Source: Capsulimonas corticalis (lineage in GTDB: Bacteria > Armatimonadota > Armatimonadia > Armatimonadales > Capsulimonadaceae). Taken from it: a stretch of DNA of 64,000 bases. The position numbers and the translations under genes are program-made. Below the pieces are notes generated by a model. It was not told the origin of the DNA and ran no database searches. It worked only from the letters and a program-made list of their open reading frames with translations. This document shows, one piece after another, positions 27,380-37,150 of the stretch; within the stretch, counting starts at the first letter, position 1, and every line of letters begins with the position of its first letter. Where the stretch lies: NCBI RefSeq assembly GCF_003574315.2, contig NZ_AP025739.1, positions 3,162,001 to 3,226,000 of the forward strand. The letters are read 5' to 3'.

Positions 27380-29473
27380 TTAGGCGGCCGCGGCGAGGGC
27401 GGCGCTCTCCGAAAGGGTATCCCGTACTAATCCCGGAACGTCCAGGATCAACGCGACTCGGCCGTCGCCCATGATCGTGGCGCCGGCGATCCCCCGCACC
27501 TTGCGATAATTCGTCTCCAGGCTCTTAATCACCACCTGGCTCTGTCCGATCAGCTCGTCCACGAGCAGCGCGACCTTGTGGTTATCGTTTTCGACGATCA
27601 CCAGCAGCCCTTGCGTCGGGTCCGTCACCTTCGGGCTGGACCCGAAGACCTGATACAGGCGGACAACAGGCAGCACCTCGCCGCGAACCAGCGCGATCTC
27701 CGTGCGCCCCGCGATCTTCCGGACATCGCCGGCGGCCGGCTGGATACTTTCCACGATGCTCGTCAGCGGCAGGATATACGTCTCGTTGCCGACCGTCAGC
27801 GACAGTCCTTCGAGGATCGCCATCGTAAGCGGCAGGCGGATGCGGAATGTCGTGCCCACGCCGGGCGTGGAGGTCAGGGTGATCGAGCCGCCCAGCGCCT
27901 GCACGCCCTGCTTCACGATGTCCATGCCGACGCCGCGTCCGGAGAGGTCCGTGACCGCCGGCGCCGTCGAAAATCCGGGCATGAAGATGAAGTTGTAAAG
28001 CGTCTCATCGGAGGGCGTGTCGTTTTCCGTCACCCAGCCGCGCTCGATCGCTTTCTTTAAGATCCGCTCACGGCTCAGGCCGCGCCCGTCGTCGGAAACC
28101 TCCACGGCGATGCTGCCGCCTTCATGCAGCGCGTGCAGCGAGACAGTTCCCTGTTCGGGCTTGCCGGCGGCGCGCCGCTCTTCGGGCGTTTCCAGGCCAT
28201 GGTCGATGGAGTTGCGGACCAGATGGGTGAGCGGATCCGCGATGGATTCGATCATGCCCTTGTCCAGCTCGGTGTCCTCTCCCGAGGTCTTCAGCTCGAT
28301 CTTCTTGCCGACCGTCGCGGCCAGATCGCGCACCAGGCGCGGGAAGCGTCCGAAGGCGTGCTTGATCGGGAGCATCCGGACCGCCATCACGCGCTCCTGA
28401 AGCTCGCGGGAGGCGCGCTCCATCTCGGCGACGGCTTCGATCAGGCGGGGAAGCTTCGCCATGGAGAAGTCCTGCACGACTTCGTTGAGCATCGACTGAT
28501 TGATGACCAATTCGCCGACTAAGTTGATCAGCTTATCGACTTTGTCGGTCGCGACTCGCAGCGTCTGCGCCTCGGCCGGCGGCGCGGCCTTCGCGGCGGC
28601 TTCGACGGGCAGGGCGGCGGGCGGAGCCATGGCCGGCGTGGGCTCCGCCGCCGGGACTTCGGCGACCGGTTCGGCGGCGGGGGGCGCGGCCTCCATAGGG
28701 GCCGCCGGCGCCGCTGCGGCGGGGGAACGGGTTTCGCTAGTGACTTCGAGGCGGATCTCGCTGTCGTCGGCCACGAACTCAAAGATCTCCAGGATCTCCT
28801 CGGAGGTTTTGTCCGAGCGCAGCTCCACTTCCCAGCTCAAATAGCACGCTTCGGGATCCATGTCGGCGAGCGCGGGCAGGCGGGAATCGTCGCAGACGAT
28901 GCTGAGGATATCGCTCACCTTGCCGAGCTGTCCGAGCAAAAGCAGGGGATCTCCGCCCTGGCGCAAAATGTCCGGCCCGGGGGCGAAGTACAGGCGATAG
29001 GTGTGGGCAAGCGACCAGACGCCCCATCCCTCTTCCTCGGCGGCTTTTTGCTTCGGGAGGGTTGGCTGGGCGGCGACGATGGCCGGCTGGCCGAGGATCG
29101 CGGCCTCGATCCGCGCGGACAGCGCGGAGGAATCCGGAGCCGACGCGCTTTCGCCGCGTGCGACGGAAAGTAGGGCCTTCATCTGGTCGAGGGATTCAAA
29201 CAGGACCTGGGAGAGGGAGCGATCGATCTTGATCTCTCCGTTGCGCACCTTGTCCAGCAGCGTTTCCAGACCATGGGTGAAGTGCGCGATGTCCGTGAAT
29301 CCAAAGGTGGCGCTGCCGCCCTTAATGGAGTGCGCGCACCGGAAGATGGTGTTGAGCAGCTCCAGGTCGCCCGGATCTTCCTCCAGGCGCAGCAGCAGGC
29401 CCTCTAAGTCGGCCAGCAAATCACCGGCTTCTTCGAAAAAAGCCTGGTGGAACATGGTCATGTCAAGGTTCAC
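27380..29473 (-). CDS. cheA: Chemotaxis histidine kinase CheA
   Basis: The 697-residue protein shows the CheA layout. An HPt domain carries the phosphorylated H48 in RCAHSIKGGSATFGF. A second regulatory segment and a Pro/Ala linker (about 250-310) follow, then the dimerisation helix region (LINLVGELVINQSMLNEVV), an ATPase domain with HLVRNSIDHGLE, DDGRGLS and GRGVGMDIV, and a C-terminal CheW-like domain. It phosphorylates CheY and CheB. The GTG at 29473 overlaps the cheY stop (GTGA) and has AAGGTG upstream, suggesting coupled translation; ATG 29461 is an alternative. Confidence 0.97.
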   Translation of the reverse strand: MNLDMTMFHQAFFEEAGDLLADLEGLLLRLEEDPGDLELLNTIFRCAHSIKGGSATFGFTDIAHFTHGLETLLDKVRNGEIKIDRSLSQVLFESLDQMKALLSVARGESASAPDSSALSARIEAAILGQPAIVAAQPTLPKQKAAEEEGWGVWSLAHTYRLYFAPGPDILRQGGDPLLLLGQLGKVSDILSIVCDDSRLPALADMDPEACYLSWEVELRSDKTSEEILEIFEFVADDSEIRLEVTSETRSPAAAAPAAPMEAAPPAAEPVAEVPAAEPTPAMAPPAALPVEAAAKAAPPAEAQTLRVATDKVDKLINLVGELVINQSMLNEVVQDFSMAKLPRLIEAVAEMERASRELQERVMAVRMLPIKHAFGRFPRLVRDLAATVGKKIELKTSGEDTELDKGMIESIADPLTHLVRNSIDHGLETPEERRAAGKPEQGTVSLHALHEGGSIAVEVSDDGRGLSRERILKKAIERGWVTENDTPSDETLYNFIFMPGFSTAPAVTDLSGRGVGMDIVKQGVQALGGSITLTSTPGVGTTFRIRLPLTMAILEGLSLTVGNETYILPLTSIVESIQPAAGDVRKIAGRTEIALVRGEVLPVVRLYQVFGSSPKVTDPTQGLLVIVENDNHKVALLVDELIGQSQVVIKSLETNYRKVRGIAGATIMGDGRVALILDVPGLVRDTLSESAALAAAA

Positions 29474-29847
29474 GCTGGAAGCACCTTTTCAATCACCTTG
29501 AGCAGCTGCTCGGGATGGAACGGCTTGACGATCCAGCCGGTCGCGCCGGCCGCCTTGCCTTCCGCCTTGCGGCCGTCGCCGCTTTCGGTGGTCAGCATAA
29601 GAATCGGGGTGAAGCGAAGCCCGGCCTTCGTGCGGGCTTCTTTGATAAAGGTCAGCCCGTCCATGACGGGCATGTTGAGGTCCGTGATGATCAGATCGAC
29701 TTTGCCGCCGGGCGCGCTTGCGAGCTTCGCCAGGGCTTCCTGGCCGTTGCCGCCTTCCAGGACGGTAAATCCCGCGCCTTTGAGCGTAAAGCCCACCATC
29801 TGCCGCATGGACGTCGAATCGTCCACGATCAGTGCTGTTTTTGCCAC
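29470..29847 (-). CDS. cheY: CheY-type response regulator
   Basis: The 125-residue single receiver domain has the acidic pair D9-D10, the phospho-acceptor D56 in LIITDLNMPVMDG, T86/T87 in MLTTESG and K108 in WIVKPFHPEQ. The last segment is close to chemotaxis CheY proteins. It would carry the signal from CheA to the motility output, which may be a type IV pilus or a flagellar switch; no motility gene is in view. Its stop codon overlaps the cheA start by four bases. Confidence 0.93.
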   Translation of the reverse strand: MAKTALIVDDSTSMRQMVGFTLKGAGFTVLEGGNGQEALAKLASAPGGKVDLIITDLNMPVMDGLTFIKEARTKAGLRFTPILMLTTESGDGRKAEGKAAGATGWIVKPFHPEQLLKVIEKVLPA

Positions 29848-29940
29848 GTTATCAGTCCTTTGTAAAGCCGCTCCCAGGGAGCATACGTATCCAATTTCGG
29901 TATTTTTACGAGCATTCTTTAGCGATTTCTCGCCGGGAAA

Positions 29941-31122
29941 TTAGAACAGGGTAATATCGTCGTCGTCCGATTGGTAGCTGACGACTTCCAGCGTCGGCGC
30001 CGCCCCGACGGCGTGAGCCATGAATGTGTTTTGTCCGACGGCGTAGGCGAGCGTCGCGTGCGCCTCCGCGCTTTCCCCGCATTCGCCGCGCAGCGTGTCG
30101 CGCATGCGGGAGAGCGGATCGGCGACGTGCTCCAGGCGCTGCCGCAGCAGATCGTGGAACTGGAAGGCGATGACGATCTTGCCGATGTCGTCGCTGACCT
30201 TCAAACTGCGGTCGCCCAGGTCGCTGACGGCGGCCTGCGTGATCTCGTCGGCGGTGCGGATCATTTCCAGAAGGTCGTTGATGGCGATCTGCGCCGAGCA
30301 GCTTTTTTCCAAACTCAGTTCGGCGGCGATGCCCAGCGCGTCAAAAATCGATTCGCTGTCCTCGCTGACCTGGCTGGTCAGCAGGCGCATCCGCTCGGTC
30401 GCCTGGCGGCTGCGCTCGGAGAGCTTGCGCACCTCGCCGGCGATGACCGCGAAGCCCAGTCCCGCCTGCCCGGCCCGCGCCGCCTCGATGGAGGCGTTGA
30501 AGGCGAGCAGCACCGTCTGGTCGGCGATCACCTCAATGTCGTCGAGAAGCTTGCGCAGGTGTACGGATACTTCGGTCAGCGATTGGATCTGTTTTGCGGT
30601 GCGGGAGATCTGGCGGGCGGTGCTGAGCATGCCCTCGACGAATCCTCCCATCACGTCCGTCGCCTGCGTGGCGATCTTCGTGACGCTTTCGTCGTTGTCC
30701 GATCCCGCGACCTGCTGCGCGCTGATCGCCGCTTCCCGGGAATCCGATGAGATCTGTAGGAACGAGCCGATCGCGGCCGAAACGGCTTCCTCGGCTTCCG
30801 ACAGCGCCGTGACGACCTGCCCCGCGAGGTGATCGGCCATCTCGGCGACCTGGTTTGTGATGCGCAGGCGCTCTTCGTCGGCGCGGACCAGCGCCTCCTC
30901 GGCCTCTTCCGCGGCGGCGAGACGCTCCTGCGCGAACGCTTCCGCCTCCGCCGCCTGCTCGGTTAATAACCGGATCTGCGCGTCCTGCGCCGCAATGCGG
31001 GCCGTCAGCTCGGCGTTTTGCGCCTCCAACTCAAACAGCCGCTCTTCCATGCCGCTGACCGTGGCGTGCGCCGGCGCCGGCGTGTCCGCCGCCGGGTTCG
31101 TTTTCGAGGGGAACCATTTCAT
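29941..31122 (-). CDS. Soluble MCP-like protein with CheZ-like phosphatase motif
   Basis: The 393-residue protein has no membrane segment. Residues about 24-100 are a coiled coil. Residues about 190-245 hold an MCP hairpin tip ([20 protein letters not shown], then [16 protein letters not shown]). Near the end [14 protein letters not shown] carries D324-x3-Q328, the same spacing as the catalytic Asp/Gln pair in E. coli CheZ (QDFQDLTGQ). The protein finishes with DDDDITLF, comparable in position to CheZ's CheY-binding tail. It may therefore dephosphorylate CheY-P inside a receptor-like scaffold; that role is inference. ATG 31122 overlaps the STAS stop (ATGA). Confidence 0.75.
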   Translation of the reverse strand: MKWFPSKTNPAADTPAPAHATVSGMEERLFELEAQNAELTARIAAQDAQIRLLTEQAAEAEAFAQERLAAAEEAEEALVRADEERLRITNQVAEMADHLAGQVVTALSEAEEAVSAAIGSFLQISSDSREAAISAQQVAGSDNDESVTKIATQATDVMGGFVEGMLSTARQISRTAKQIQSLTEVSVHLRKLLDDIEVIADQTVLLAFNASIEAARAGQAGLGFAVIAGEVRKLSERSRQATERMRLLTSQVSEDSESIFDALGIAAELSLEKSCSAQIAINDLLEMIRTADEITQAAVSDLGDRSLKVSDDIGKIVIAFQFHDLLRQRLEHVADPLSRMRDTLRGECGESAEAHATLAYAVGQNTFMAHAVGAAPTLEVVSYQSDDDDITLF

Positions 31123-31424
31123 AGGGACAGCCCCGCTGTTTTCGCGTCCATGAGTACGCGGTCCGTCGCCCCGGTGATCTCGACCGTTCTGCCGGCCGCG
31201 GCGGCGTCGCGCCGCAGCGCGCTCAGGATTTGGAAGGACGAAATGTCCAGCCGCTCCACATCCGACATCTCCACACGGATGGCTGCGGCCTGAGTGTCCT
31301 CCAGCGCTTTGCGCGCGGTTTCGTGGAACGCGGCGGCTTCGAACATGTCGATCGCTCCGTGCAGCGTCAATGCGCCGACGGCGCCGCGCCGACGATATGC
31401 AACACTCTTTTTCGCGGTAGGCAT
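31119..31424 (-). CDS. STAS-domain protein, first gene of the chemotaxis operon
   Basis: The 101-residue protein is a single STAS-type domain ([19 protein letters not shown], then [20 protein letters not shown]). The loop DISSFQ corresponds to the phosphorylatable loop D-S-(A/S)-G of anti-anti-sigma factors, although Gly is replaced. It is similar to STAS proteins found in other chemotaxis-like clusters of the alternative-function type. ATG 31424 has AAGGA upstream. Its stop codon overlaps the next start (ATGA), so the two products are probably made in fixed ratio and may interact. Confidence 0.8.
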   Translation of the reverse strand: MPTAKKSVAYRRRGAVGALTLHGAIDMFEAAAFHETARKALEDTQAAAIRVEMSDVERLDISSFQILSALRRDAAAAGRTVEITGATDRVLMDAKTAGLSL

Positions 31425-31631
31425 AGGTTCGATCGTCCTTAATGTCTGGGAAATGGATAGGCGTAACTGTGCTGAAGCCATTATCGGCGCTCGCGCTCGA
31501 CTTCTTGAGCGGCTTTTTCGCTGGAGCGTCATTCGGGGCGATTTGGTCTGAAAAAGTGGGCGTCCCTTGCCGACAATCCAATGCGAGACTCGCGCGCAGC
31601 GCGCCGATTATGGAAACGATTGGACGTCCCT

Positions 31632-34600
31632 ATGACTTCTCCGATACCCGACAACGAAGAACAGCGCCTGGAAGCCCTGCGTCGATACCGCATTTTGGAT
31701 ACTCCCCCCGACCTCTCGTTTGACCGGATCACCGCTCTCGCGGCGCGTGTCTTCGAGACTCCGATTGCGCTGGTCACGTTGCTGGATGAGGATCGGCAGT
31801 GGCTTAAATCGCGCCATGGCGTTGATGTATGCCAAACCGACCGGGGCGTGGCCTTTTGCGCGCACGCGATCATGACGACCGATGTTTTGGTCGTCGAGGA
31901 CGCGCGGCTGGACCCTCGTTTTTCGGACAATCCCCTGGTCGTCGGCGGACCTCAGGTTCGCTTCTACGCCGGCGCTCCTCTGCGCACTCAGGACGGCCTC
32001 AATCTGGGGACGCTCTGTGTCCTCGACATCAAGCCCCGGGCATTCTCCGAGGATCAGCGGCAAAACCTGGCGGATATGGCCGCGATGGCGATGAGCGAAC
32101 TGGATCTGCATCTGCGCTCCCAGGAACTCGCCCTGATCTGCCGCCGCGAGCGGGAGACGAACAGTCTCCTCGCCACCGTCACGAAGTATATGCCGGGTGT
32201 GATCTTCGCGCTGGACGAAAACGGCGTCTACACCCTGATGGACGGCGCCGGAGTGCGGTCCGCCAATCTGGACCCGCGCGAAATGGTCGGCAAGTCGTGC
32301 ATGGATGTTCTGAGCTCGTCTCCCGATCTTCGGGACTGCGTCGCCCGCGCGCTGAAAGGCGAATTGACCGCCTGGATCGGCGAATATCAAGGGGTTTGCT
32401 ACGAGACTCATGGCCGTACGATCCGTGACGATTCTGGAAAGATCACCGGGCTGATCGCCGTCGCCAACGATATCACGCTGCGCCGTACGACCGAGCAGGA
32501 GCTCCGGCGGATCGTTTTGCAGACCGAGCATCTGCTGGCCTCGCTGCCTTCGGTACTGATCGGCGTGGATGAAACGGACGTTATCACGGTCTGGAGCGCG
32601 GCCGCCAGCCGCCTCTTCGGCAAGACGACGTCTGATATGGTGGGCAAGCCGTTCGCCGAATGCGGCATTCTCTGGGATTGGATCGAGATCACCCGGGCGG
32701 TGCGCGAATGCAAGGCGTCGTCCCAGGTGGTGCGCCTCGACGATGTGTGCTATATGCGTCCCGACGGTTCGGAGAGCATTCTGGGCGTGAGCATCAACCC
32801 CATCAGTGAATCGTCGGTCGGCAATATGGGATTCCTGCTGCTGGCGGCCGACGTTTCGCGCCGGCGCCAGGAGGAGGAAGCGCTGCGGCAGGCGGAGCTC
32901 AAGTTCCGCTCGATCTTCGAAAACGCCGTGGAGGGCATCTTTCAGTCGACGCCGGACGGCCGCTTTTTGAGCGTCAACCCCGCCTTCGCGCGGATCGCCG
33001 GCTATGAAACTCCGGACGAGCTGATGGCGCATGTGACGGACGCGGGAAAGAACCTCTACGTCAACCCCGTGGAGCGGCAGGAGTTCGTTCGCCGCTTGAT
33101 GACCGACGGCATCATCAAGGACTTTCTCATCCAGCATCGGCGCAAGGATGGTGGCCTGGGCTGGATCACCGCGTCGGCGCGCACGATCAAAGACGCCAGC
33201 GGCGCGGTCTCTTATTTTGAAGGCAGCGTGCTCGATATCACCGAGCGCAAGCACGCCGCCGAAGGCATGAGCCAGCTCGCGGCGATCGTCGAGTCGTCCG
33301 ATGACGCGATTATCGGCAAAACCCTCGACGACGTCATCGTCAGCTGGAACCCGGGAGCGGAGCGGCTTTACGGCTATTCTCTGGAAGAAGCGGTCGGGCG
33401 CAAATTCAATGAACTCGTTCCTCCCGCGCACGCCTCCGATGGGTCTCCCTCGCTGATGGAGCGCTTGCTGCGCCTGGAGCCGATCAGCAGCTTCGAGACG
33501 GCCCGGGTCGCCAAGGACGAGCGTGTGGTGGAGATCTCCGTGAGCATTTCGCTGATCCGCAACGCCGAGGGCGAGCCAATCGGCGTATCGTCGATCGCAC
33601 GCGATATCACGCTGCAAAAGCAGGCGCAGCAGGAGCTGGCCGACACGGCGTTCGAGCTGGAATGGCGCAACTGGGAGCTGGCGGAGGCGCGCGACGCCGC
33701 GCTCGCCGCCGCGCGCCTGAAATCCGAATTCCTCGCGAATATGAGCCATGAGATCCGCACGCCGATGAACGGCGTGATCGGGATGATCGATGTGCTTCTG
33801 CACACGCCGCTGGACGAAGGGCAGCTCGACTGCGCGCGGACGGTGAAGCAGTGCGCGGACGCGCTAATGACCGTAATCAACGACATCCTCGATTTCAGCA
33901 AGATCGAAGCGGGGAAGATGACGATCGAGACGGTGGAGTTTACGCTGCACGAACTGCTGGAAGACGTCTGCGTGCTCCTTTCCGCGAAGGCGAAGGAGAA
34001 AAACCAGGAGCTGGTCTGCGCGATGCCGCCTCTGTCCTTCGCGCCGACGTTTGGGGCGGGACGGATCCTGGGCGATCCCAGCCGCCTGCGCCAGGTGGCG
34101 ACCAACCTGCTGAGCAACGCCGTCAAATTTACCGACGACGGCGGTGAAGTCGTGCTCGGCGCCGAACTGATGTCGGAGAGCGCGACCGAAGCGACATGGC
34201 GCATCTTCGTTCAGGACAACGGCATCGGGATCCCGAAGGACCGCCAGGCGGCGATCTTCGAGAGCTTTACGCAGGCGGACGGATCGACGACGCGTCGTTA
34301 CGGCGGCACCGGGCTGGGGCTGACGATCTGCCGGCAGCTTGTGGAGCTGATGGGCGGAACGCTGGCCGTCGAAAGCGACGCCGGGCAGGGGAGCACTTTT
34401 TCCTTTGAGCTGACCTTTGAGAAGCAGGTGAAGGGATCGGCGCCGGCGCGGCTTCCCAAGACCCTGCCGCCGCTTCGGGTGCTGGCGGTGGACGCCAGCG
34501 GCGAAAGCCGGCGCAAATTGCAGTCGCTGCTGGGCGCCTGGGGGTGCCGCGTGACGGTGGCGTCCGGCGAGGCGAGCGCGCTGAAGCTGCTGTCAGGCGA

Positions 34601-35735
34601 GCTGAGCGTGGAGGGCGCCGACGCGATTCTGATCGACTCGGAAGTGGAGGACGGCGACGGCGTCGCGGTCGCGCGCCGCCTGAAGGCGGAGGCAAATCTG
34701 TCCGATGTGCCGATCATTTTGCTGACCGGTCGGGAGGCGCGAAGCCAGGAAGACACGAAGCTATTCGCGGCCCTGGTGCGCAAGCCGCTGCGCCAGTCCG
34801 AGATGTTCCAGGCGCTCGCGCGCCTCTTTGGCACCGGCGATCCGTCCGGTTTCGAAGATGTGGAGCGGCCCGAGCAGATCCTGCTGGATGTGAGCGCGCG
34901 CAGCGCGCGTGTGCTGCTGGTGGAGGACACTCCGATCAATCAGAAAGTCGCGCGCCGTCTTCTGGAGCAGGGCGGATACGAAATGGACGGCTTGACCGTG
35001 GCGAACAATGGGGCGGAGGCGGTCGAGGCGTTCCAGTCCGGCGTATTCGACCTGATTCTGATGGATGTGCAGATGCCGGGAATGGACGGCCTGGCGGCGA
35101 CGGGAGCGATACGCCGATGGGAATTTGCGGAAGAGCGCACGCGCACGCCGATCGTGGCGATGACGGCGCACGCCATGACCGGCGATCGTGAGCGCTGCCT
35201 TTCCGCCGGCATGGACGACTATATCACCAAGCCGATCAACGCCCCGGACCTTTACGCCGCCTTAAATCGCGGTCTCTCCGAGGCGCCGTACGCCAGCGAA
35301 ACCCGCCATGCCGCCGAGGGTGTCCCGGCGGAGCCGGACTCCGGCGAAGAACGGGAAGAGATCGCCTCCCAGGAGATTTTGGACCCCTCACGTTTAGCGC
35401 AGCTCTGCGCGGGGGATCTGAATTTTGAGCGGGAGATGCTGCTGGAGTTCCTCGGCGCCGCGCCAAGGATGCGCCAGCGCTGTGAGATGATGCAGGAAAT
35501 CGGCGACTGCGCCGGCCTTCAGCACTGGGCCCATACCCTGAAGGGCGCCGCCGCCGCGATCGGCGCGATGAGGCTGGTGGATCTGTGCCAGGAATGGGAG
35601 AATGCGGCGGCGGAGGAAGATGTCAGCCGCGTTGATTCCCAGGCGGCGCGGGTCTCCAAGGAGATGGAGCGCGTCGAGACCCATTTGAACGCGCGCGTTG
35701 CCGCCATTGGCGAGCCATATGCAAAATCACTCTGA
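31632..35735 (+). CDS. Large hybrid histidine kinase (GAF, several PAS, HisKA, HATPase, two receivers, HPt)
   Basis: The 1,367-residue protein lacks membrane segments. In order it has a GAF domain (about 20-165; PIALVTLLDEDRQWLKSRHG), four PAS/PAC units (about 180-690; e.g. FENAVEGIFQSTPDGRFLSV), a HisKA with H706 in FLANMSHEIRTPMNG, an ATPase (QVATNLLSNAVKFT, GTGLGLTI), a divergent receiver with D1002 in ILIDSEVEDG, a canonical receiver with D1145 in LILMDVQMPGMDG, and an HPt with H1301 in WAHTLKGAAAAIGA. Thus a full phosphorelay is in one chain. ATG 31632 is chosen from the GAF boundary. It is divergent from the chemotaxis operon and precedes a response regulator. Confidence 0.95.
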   Translation: MTSPIPDNEEQRLEALRRYRILDTPPDLSFDRITALAARVFETPIALVTLLDEDRQWLKSRHGVDVCQTDRGVAFCAHAIMTTDVLVVEDARLDPRFSDNPLVVGGPQVRFYAGAPLRTQDGLNLGTLCVLDIKPRAFSEDQRQNLADMAAMAMSELDLHLRSQELALICRRERETNSLLATVTKYMPGVIFALDENGVYTLMDGAGVRSANLDPREMVGKSCMDVLSSSPDLRDCVARALKGELTAWIGEYQGVCYETHGRTIRDDSGKITGLIAVANDITLRRTTEQELRRIVLQTEHLLASLPSVLIGVDETDVITVWSAAASRLFGKTTSDMVGKPFAECGILWDWIEITRAVRECKASSQVVRLDDVCYMRPDGSESILGVSINPISESSVGNMGFLLLAADVSRRRQEEEALRQAELKFRSIFENAVEGIFQSTPDGRFLSVNPAFARIAGYETPDELMAHVTDAGKNLYVNPVERQEFVRRLMTDGIIKDFLIQHRRKDGGLGWITASARTIKDASGAVSYFEGSVLDITERKHAAEGMSQLAAIVESSDDAIIGKTLDDVIVSWNPGAERLYGYSLEEAVGRKFNELVPPAHASDGSPSLMERLLRLEPISSFETARVAKDERVVEISVSISLIRNAEGEPIGVSSIARDITLQKQAQQELADTAFELEWRNWELAEARDAALAAARLKSEFLANMSHEIRTPMNGVIGMIDVLLHTPLDEGQLDCARTVKQCADALMTVINDILDFSKIEAGKMTIETVEFTLHELLEDVCVLLSAKAKEKNQELVCAMPPLSFAPTFGAGRILGDPSRLRQVATNLLSNAVKFTDDGGEVVLGAELMSESATEATWRIFVQDNGIGIPKDRQAAIFESFTQADGSTTRRYGGTGLGLTICRQLVELMGGTLAVESDAGQGSTFSFELTFEKQVKGSAPARLPKTLPPLRVLAVDASGESRRKLQSLLGAWGCRVTVASGEASALKLLSGELSVEGADAILIDSEVEDGDGVAVARRLKAEANLSDVPIILLTGREARSQEDTKLFAALVRKPLRQSEMFQALARLFGTGDPSGFEDVERPEQILLDVSARSARVLLVEDTPINQKVARRLLEQGGYEMDGLTVANNGAEAVEAFQSGVFDLILMDVQMPGMDGLAATGAIRRWEFAEERTRTPIVAMTAHAMTGDRERCLSAGMDDYITKPINAPDLYAALNRGLSEAPYASETRHAAEGVPAEPDSGEEREEIASQEILDPSRLAQLCAGDLNFEREMLLEFLGAAPRMRQRCEMMQEIGDCAGLQHWAHTLKGAAAAIGAMRLVDLCQEWENAAAEEDVSRVDSQAARVSKEMERVETHLNARVAAIGEPYAKSL

Positions 35736-35777
35736 GTATTTTGCCGGTATATTCCGAAAATAGGGATGAGAAAACCC

Positions 35778-36170
35778 ATGAAAATCATTATTGCTGAAGA
35801 TGATCCCGTTTCGATGCGCGCTCTGCGCATGGTGCTTGAGAGCCTCGGCCATCAGGTGACCGCCGTCGCCAGCGGCGCGCTCGCCTGGTCCGCGCTGCAG
35901 GCCGAAACGTTCCCCATCGTCATTACCGACTGGATGATGCCGGACATGGATGGAATAGAACTTTGCCGGAATATCCGGTCGCGCAAGAACGCCCCTTATA
36001 CGTGCGTCATCATGCTCACGGCCAAACAAACCCGCGAAGACCGCGTCAAGGGCCTCAACGCCGGCGCGGATGTCTTCCTGACCAAGCCGCTCGTCCGCGA
36101 AGACCTGATCGCGCGCCTCCAAGTCGCCGAGCGGATCCTGATGCTGGAACAAGGCGCGCCTGCCCGCTAA
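35778..36170 (+). CDS. Single-domain response regulator
   Basis: This roughly 130-residue receiver has the acidic cluster in IIIAEDDPVSMRA, the phospho-acceptor in VITDWMMPDMDG, the Thr in IMLTAKQTRED and the Lys in VFLTKPLVRED. A short helix follows (LQVAERILMLEQ), as in receivers that feed GGDEF or HPt partners. It lies about 40 bp after the hybrid kinase gene and is likely its output partner. An ATG at 35766 would add four residues; neither start has an ideal ribosome binding site. Confidence 0.9.
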   Translation: MKIIIAEDDPVSMRALRMVLESLGHQVTAVASGALAWSALQAETFPIVITDWMMPDMDGIELCRNIRSRKNAPYTCVIMLTAKQTREDRVKGLNAGADVFLTKPLVREDLIARLQVAERILMLEQGAPAR

Positions 36171-36357
36171 GCGCAAATTGTCCCGTTCGCCATCATTGCC
36201 CGATTCCTGCGCCGCCTGGGAGAAGCATGCTCCTCCCGGGTAAATGCAGAGAGCAACTTTCCATCCCTCTCGTTTTCCCAATCTCAAGTCTCCCCTGCAA
36301 CTTTCGCGTCGTTACTACGTCTCACCAATCATAAAACCGTTGGAATGGATTGAAGTG

Positions 36358-36576
36358 ATGGAAAACAGTAAGCTGCGGGAGTTTTTGAAGAAGGACGCTG
36401 TGATTATTGCGTCCGTTGGGTTTGCCCTCATCATGGCCGATCTCTGCGCTGCGCCGCATCACGTCCAGTGGCAGGCACGACTGATCACGCTGTCCACCCT
36501 TGCAATCGCATTGCCGATCTCGCAAGGCGTAATTCTCTGGGCTTTCAGCGCCAATCGCGCCCGGCAGACTCATTGA
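36358..36576 (+). CDS. Small two-helix membrane protein
   Basis: The 72-residue product begins with a charged helix (ENSKLREFLKKD) and has two hydrophobic segments (VIIASVGFALIMADLCAAP and LITLSTLAIALPISQGVILW). I recognise no family. It lies 14 bp before a second membrane protein gene, and the two probably form a pair. Confidence 0.55.
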   Translation: MENSKLREFLKKDAVIIASVGFALIMADLCAAPHHVQWQARLITLSTLAIALPISQGVILWAFSANRARQTH

Positions 36577-36590
36577 CGGCGAGATTAAAT

Positions 36591-37115
36591 ATGGGCATCG
36601 TGGAAGGGCGCAGCGCGCTAGTTCTCAAAAGTGCGCCCTGGCAAAAGGCGCTGGGTTCCATGATATTTCTCATTATGGGAGGAATAGCGATTGACGTCTT
36701 ATTGTCCATAGTCGTACCGTCATACACCGTTCATTTCATGGAGAAATCCTCTGTCGGCCGTCAGCCATCGACAGTTTTTGGAATGCTTTTTGTATTGGCG
36801 ATTGGTTTCTATATCTGGTGGGGAACAGTAAGGTTTCTAATTATTGCAAATGAAGCCGGAATCACGGCGACTAATGGGTTTTGGACCTGGCGTGTGCTTT
36901 GGAAGGACATGCACTCTTACCGAATCGAAAACCTGGGCATCAAAGAGGAGCGCTGGGAGCCGGTGATCCTGGACGCCGATCGCAGAGTGCTGCTGAAGCC
37001 TTTTATCTGCCCCTTCTTTTCCACCCGATCCGGTGATGAAGAGCGGGCGAGATTCTGGCAATATGTCATGCAGAGAATTGACCAGAAATCCGCGCATGGC
37101 CGCATGGAAATATGA
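36591..37115 (+). CDS. Membrane protein with PH-like C-terminal domain, unknown function
   Basis: The 174-residue protein has two membrane segments (about 21-43, SMIFLIMGGIAIDVLLSIVV; about 63-83, FGMLFVLAIGFYIWWGTVRF). A cytoplasmic domain follows with an alternating strand pattern (ANEAGITATNGFWTWRVLWK, then YRIENLGIK) that resembles bacterial PH-like domains seen after paired TM helices. The last helix (RARFWQYVMQRI) closes the domain. The fold assignment is inference. ATG 36591 overlaps no gene and follows a weak GAG. Confidence 0.6.
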   Translation: MGIVEGRSALVLKSAPWQKALGSMIFLIMGGIAIDVLLSIVVPSYTVHFMEKSSVGRQPSTVFGMLFVLAIGFYIWWGTVRFLIIANEAGITATNGFWTWRVLWKDMHSYRIENLGIKEERWEPVILDADRRVLLKPFICPFFSTRSGDEERARFWQYVMQRIDQKSAHGRMEI

Positions 37116-37150
37116 TCATGCGGCCTGGATTAAGAGCTGAGATATCCAGC

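Noticed and set aside
31608-33803. A 731-codon open frame antisense to the hybrid kinase
   Set aside because: It mirrors the PAS-rich coding strand and shows no recognisable domain.
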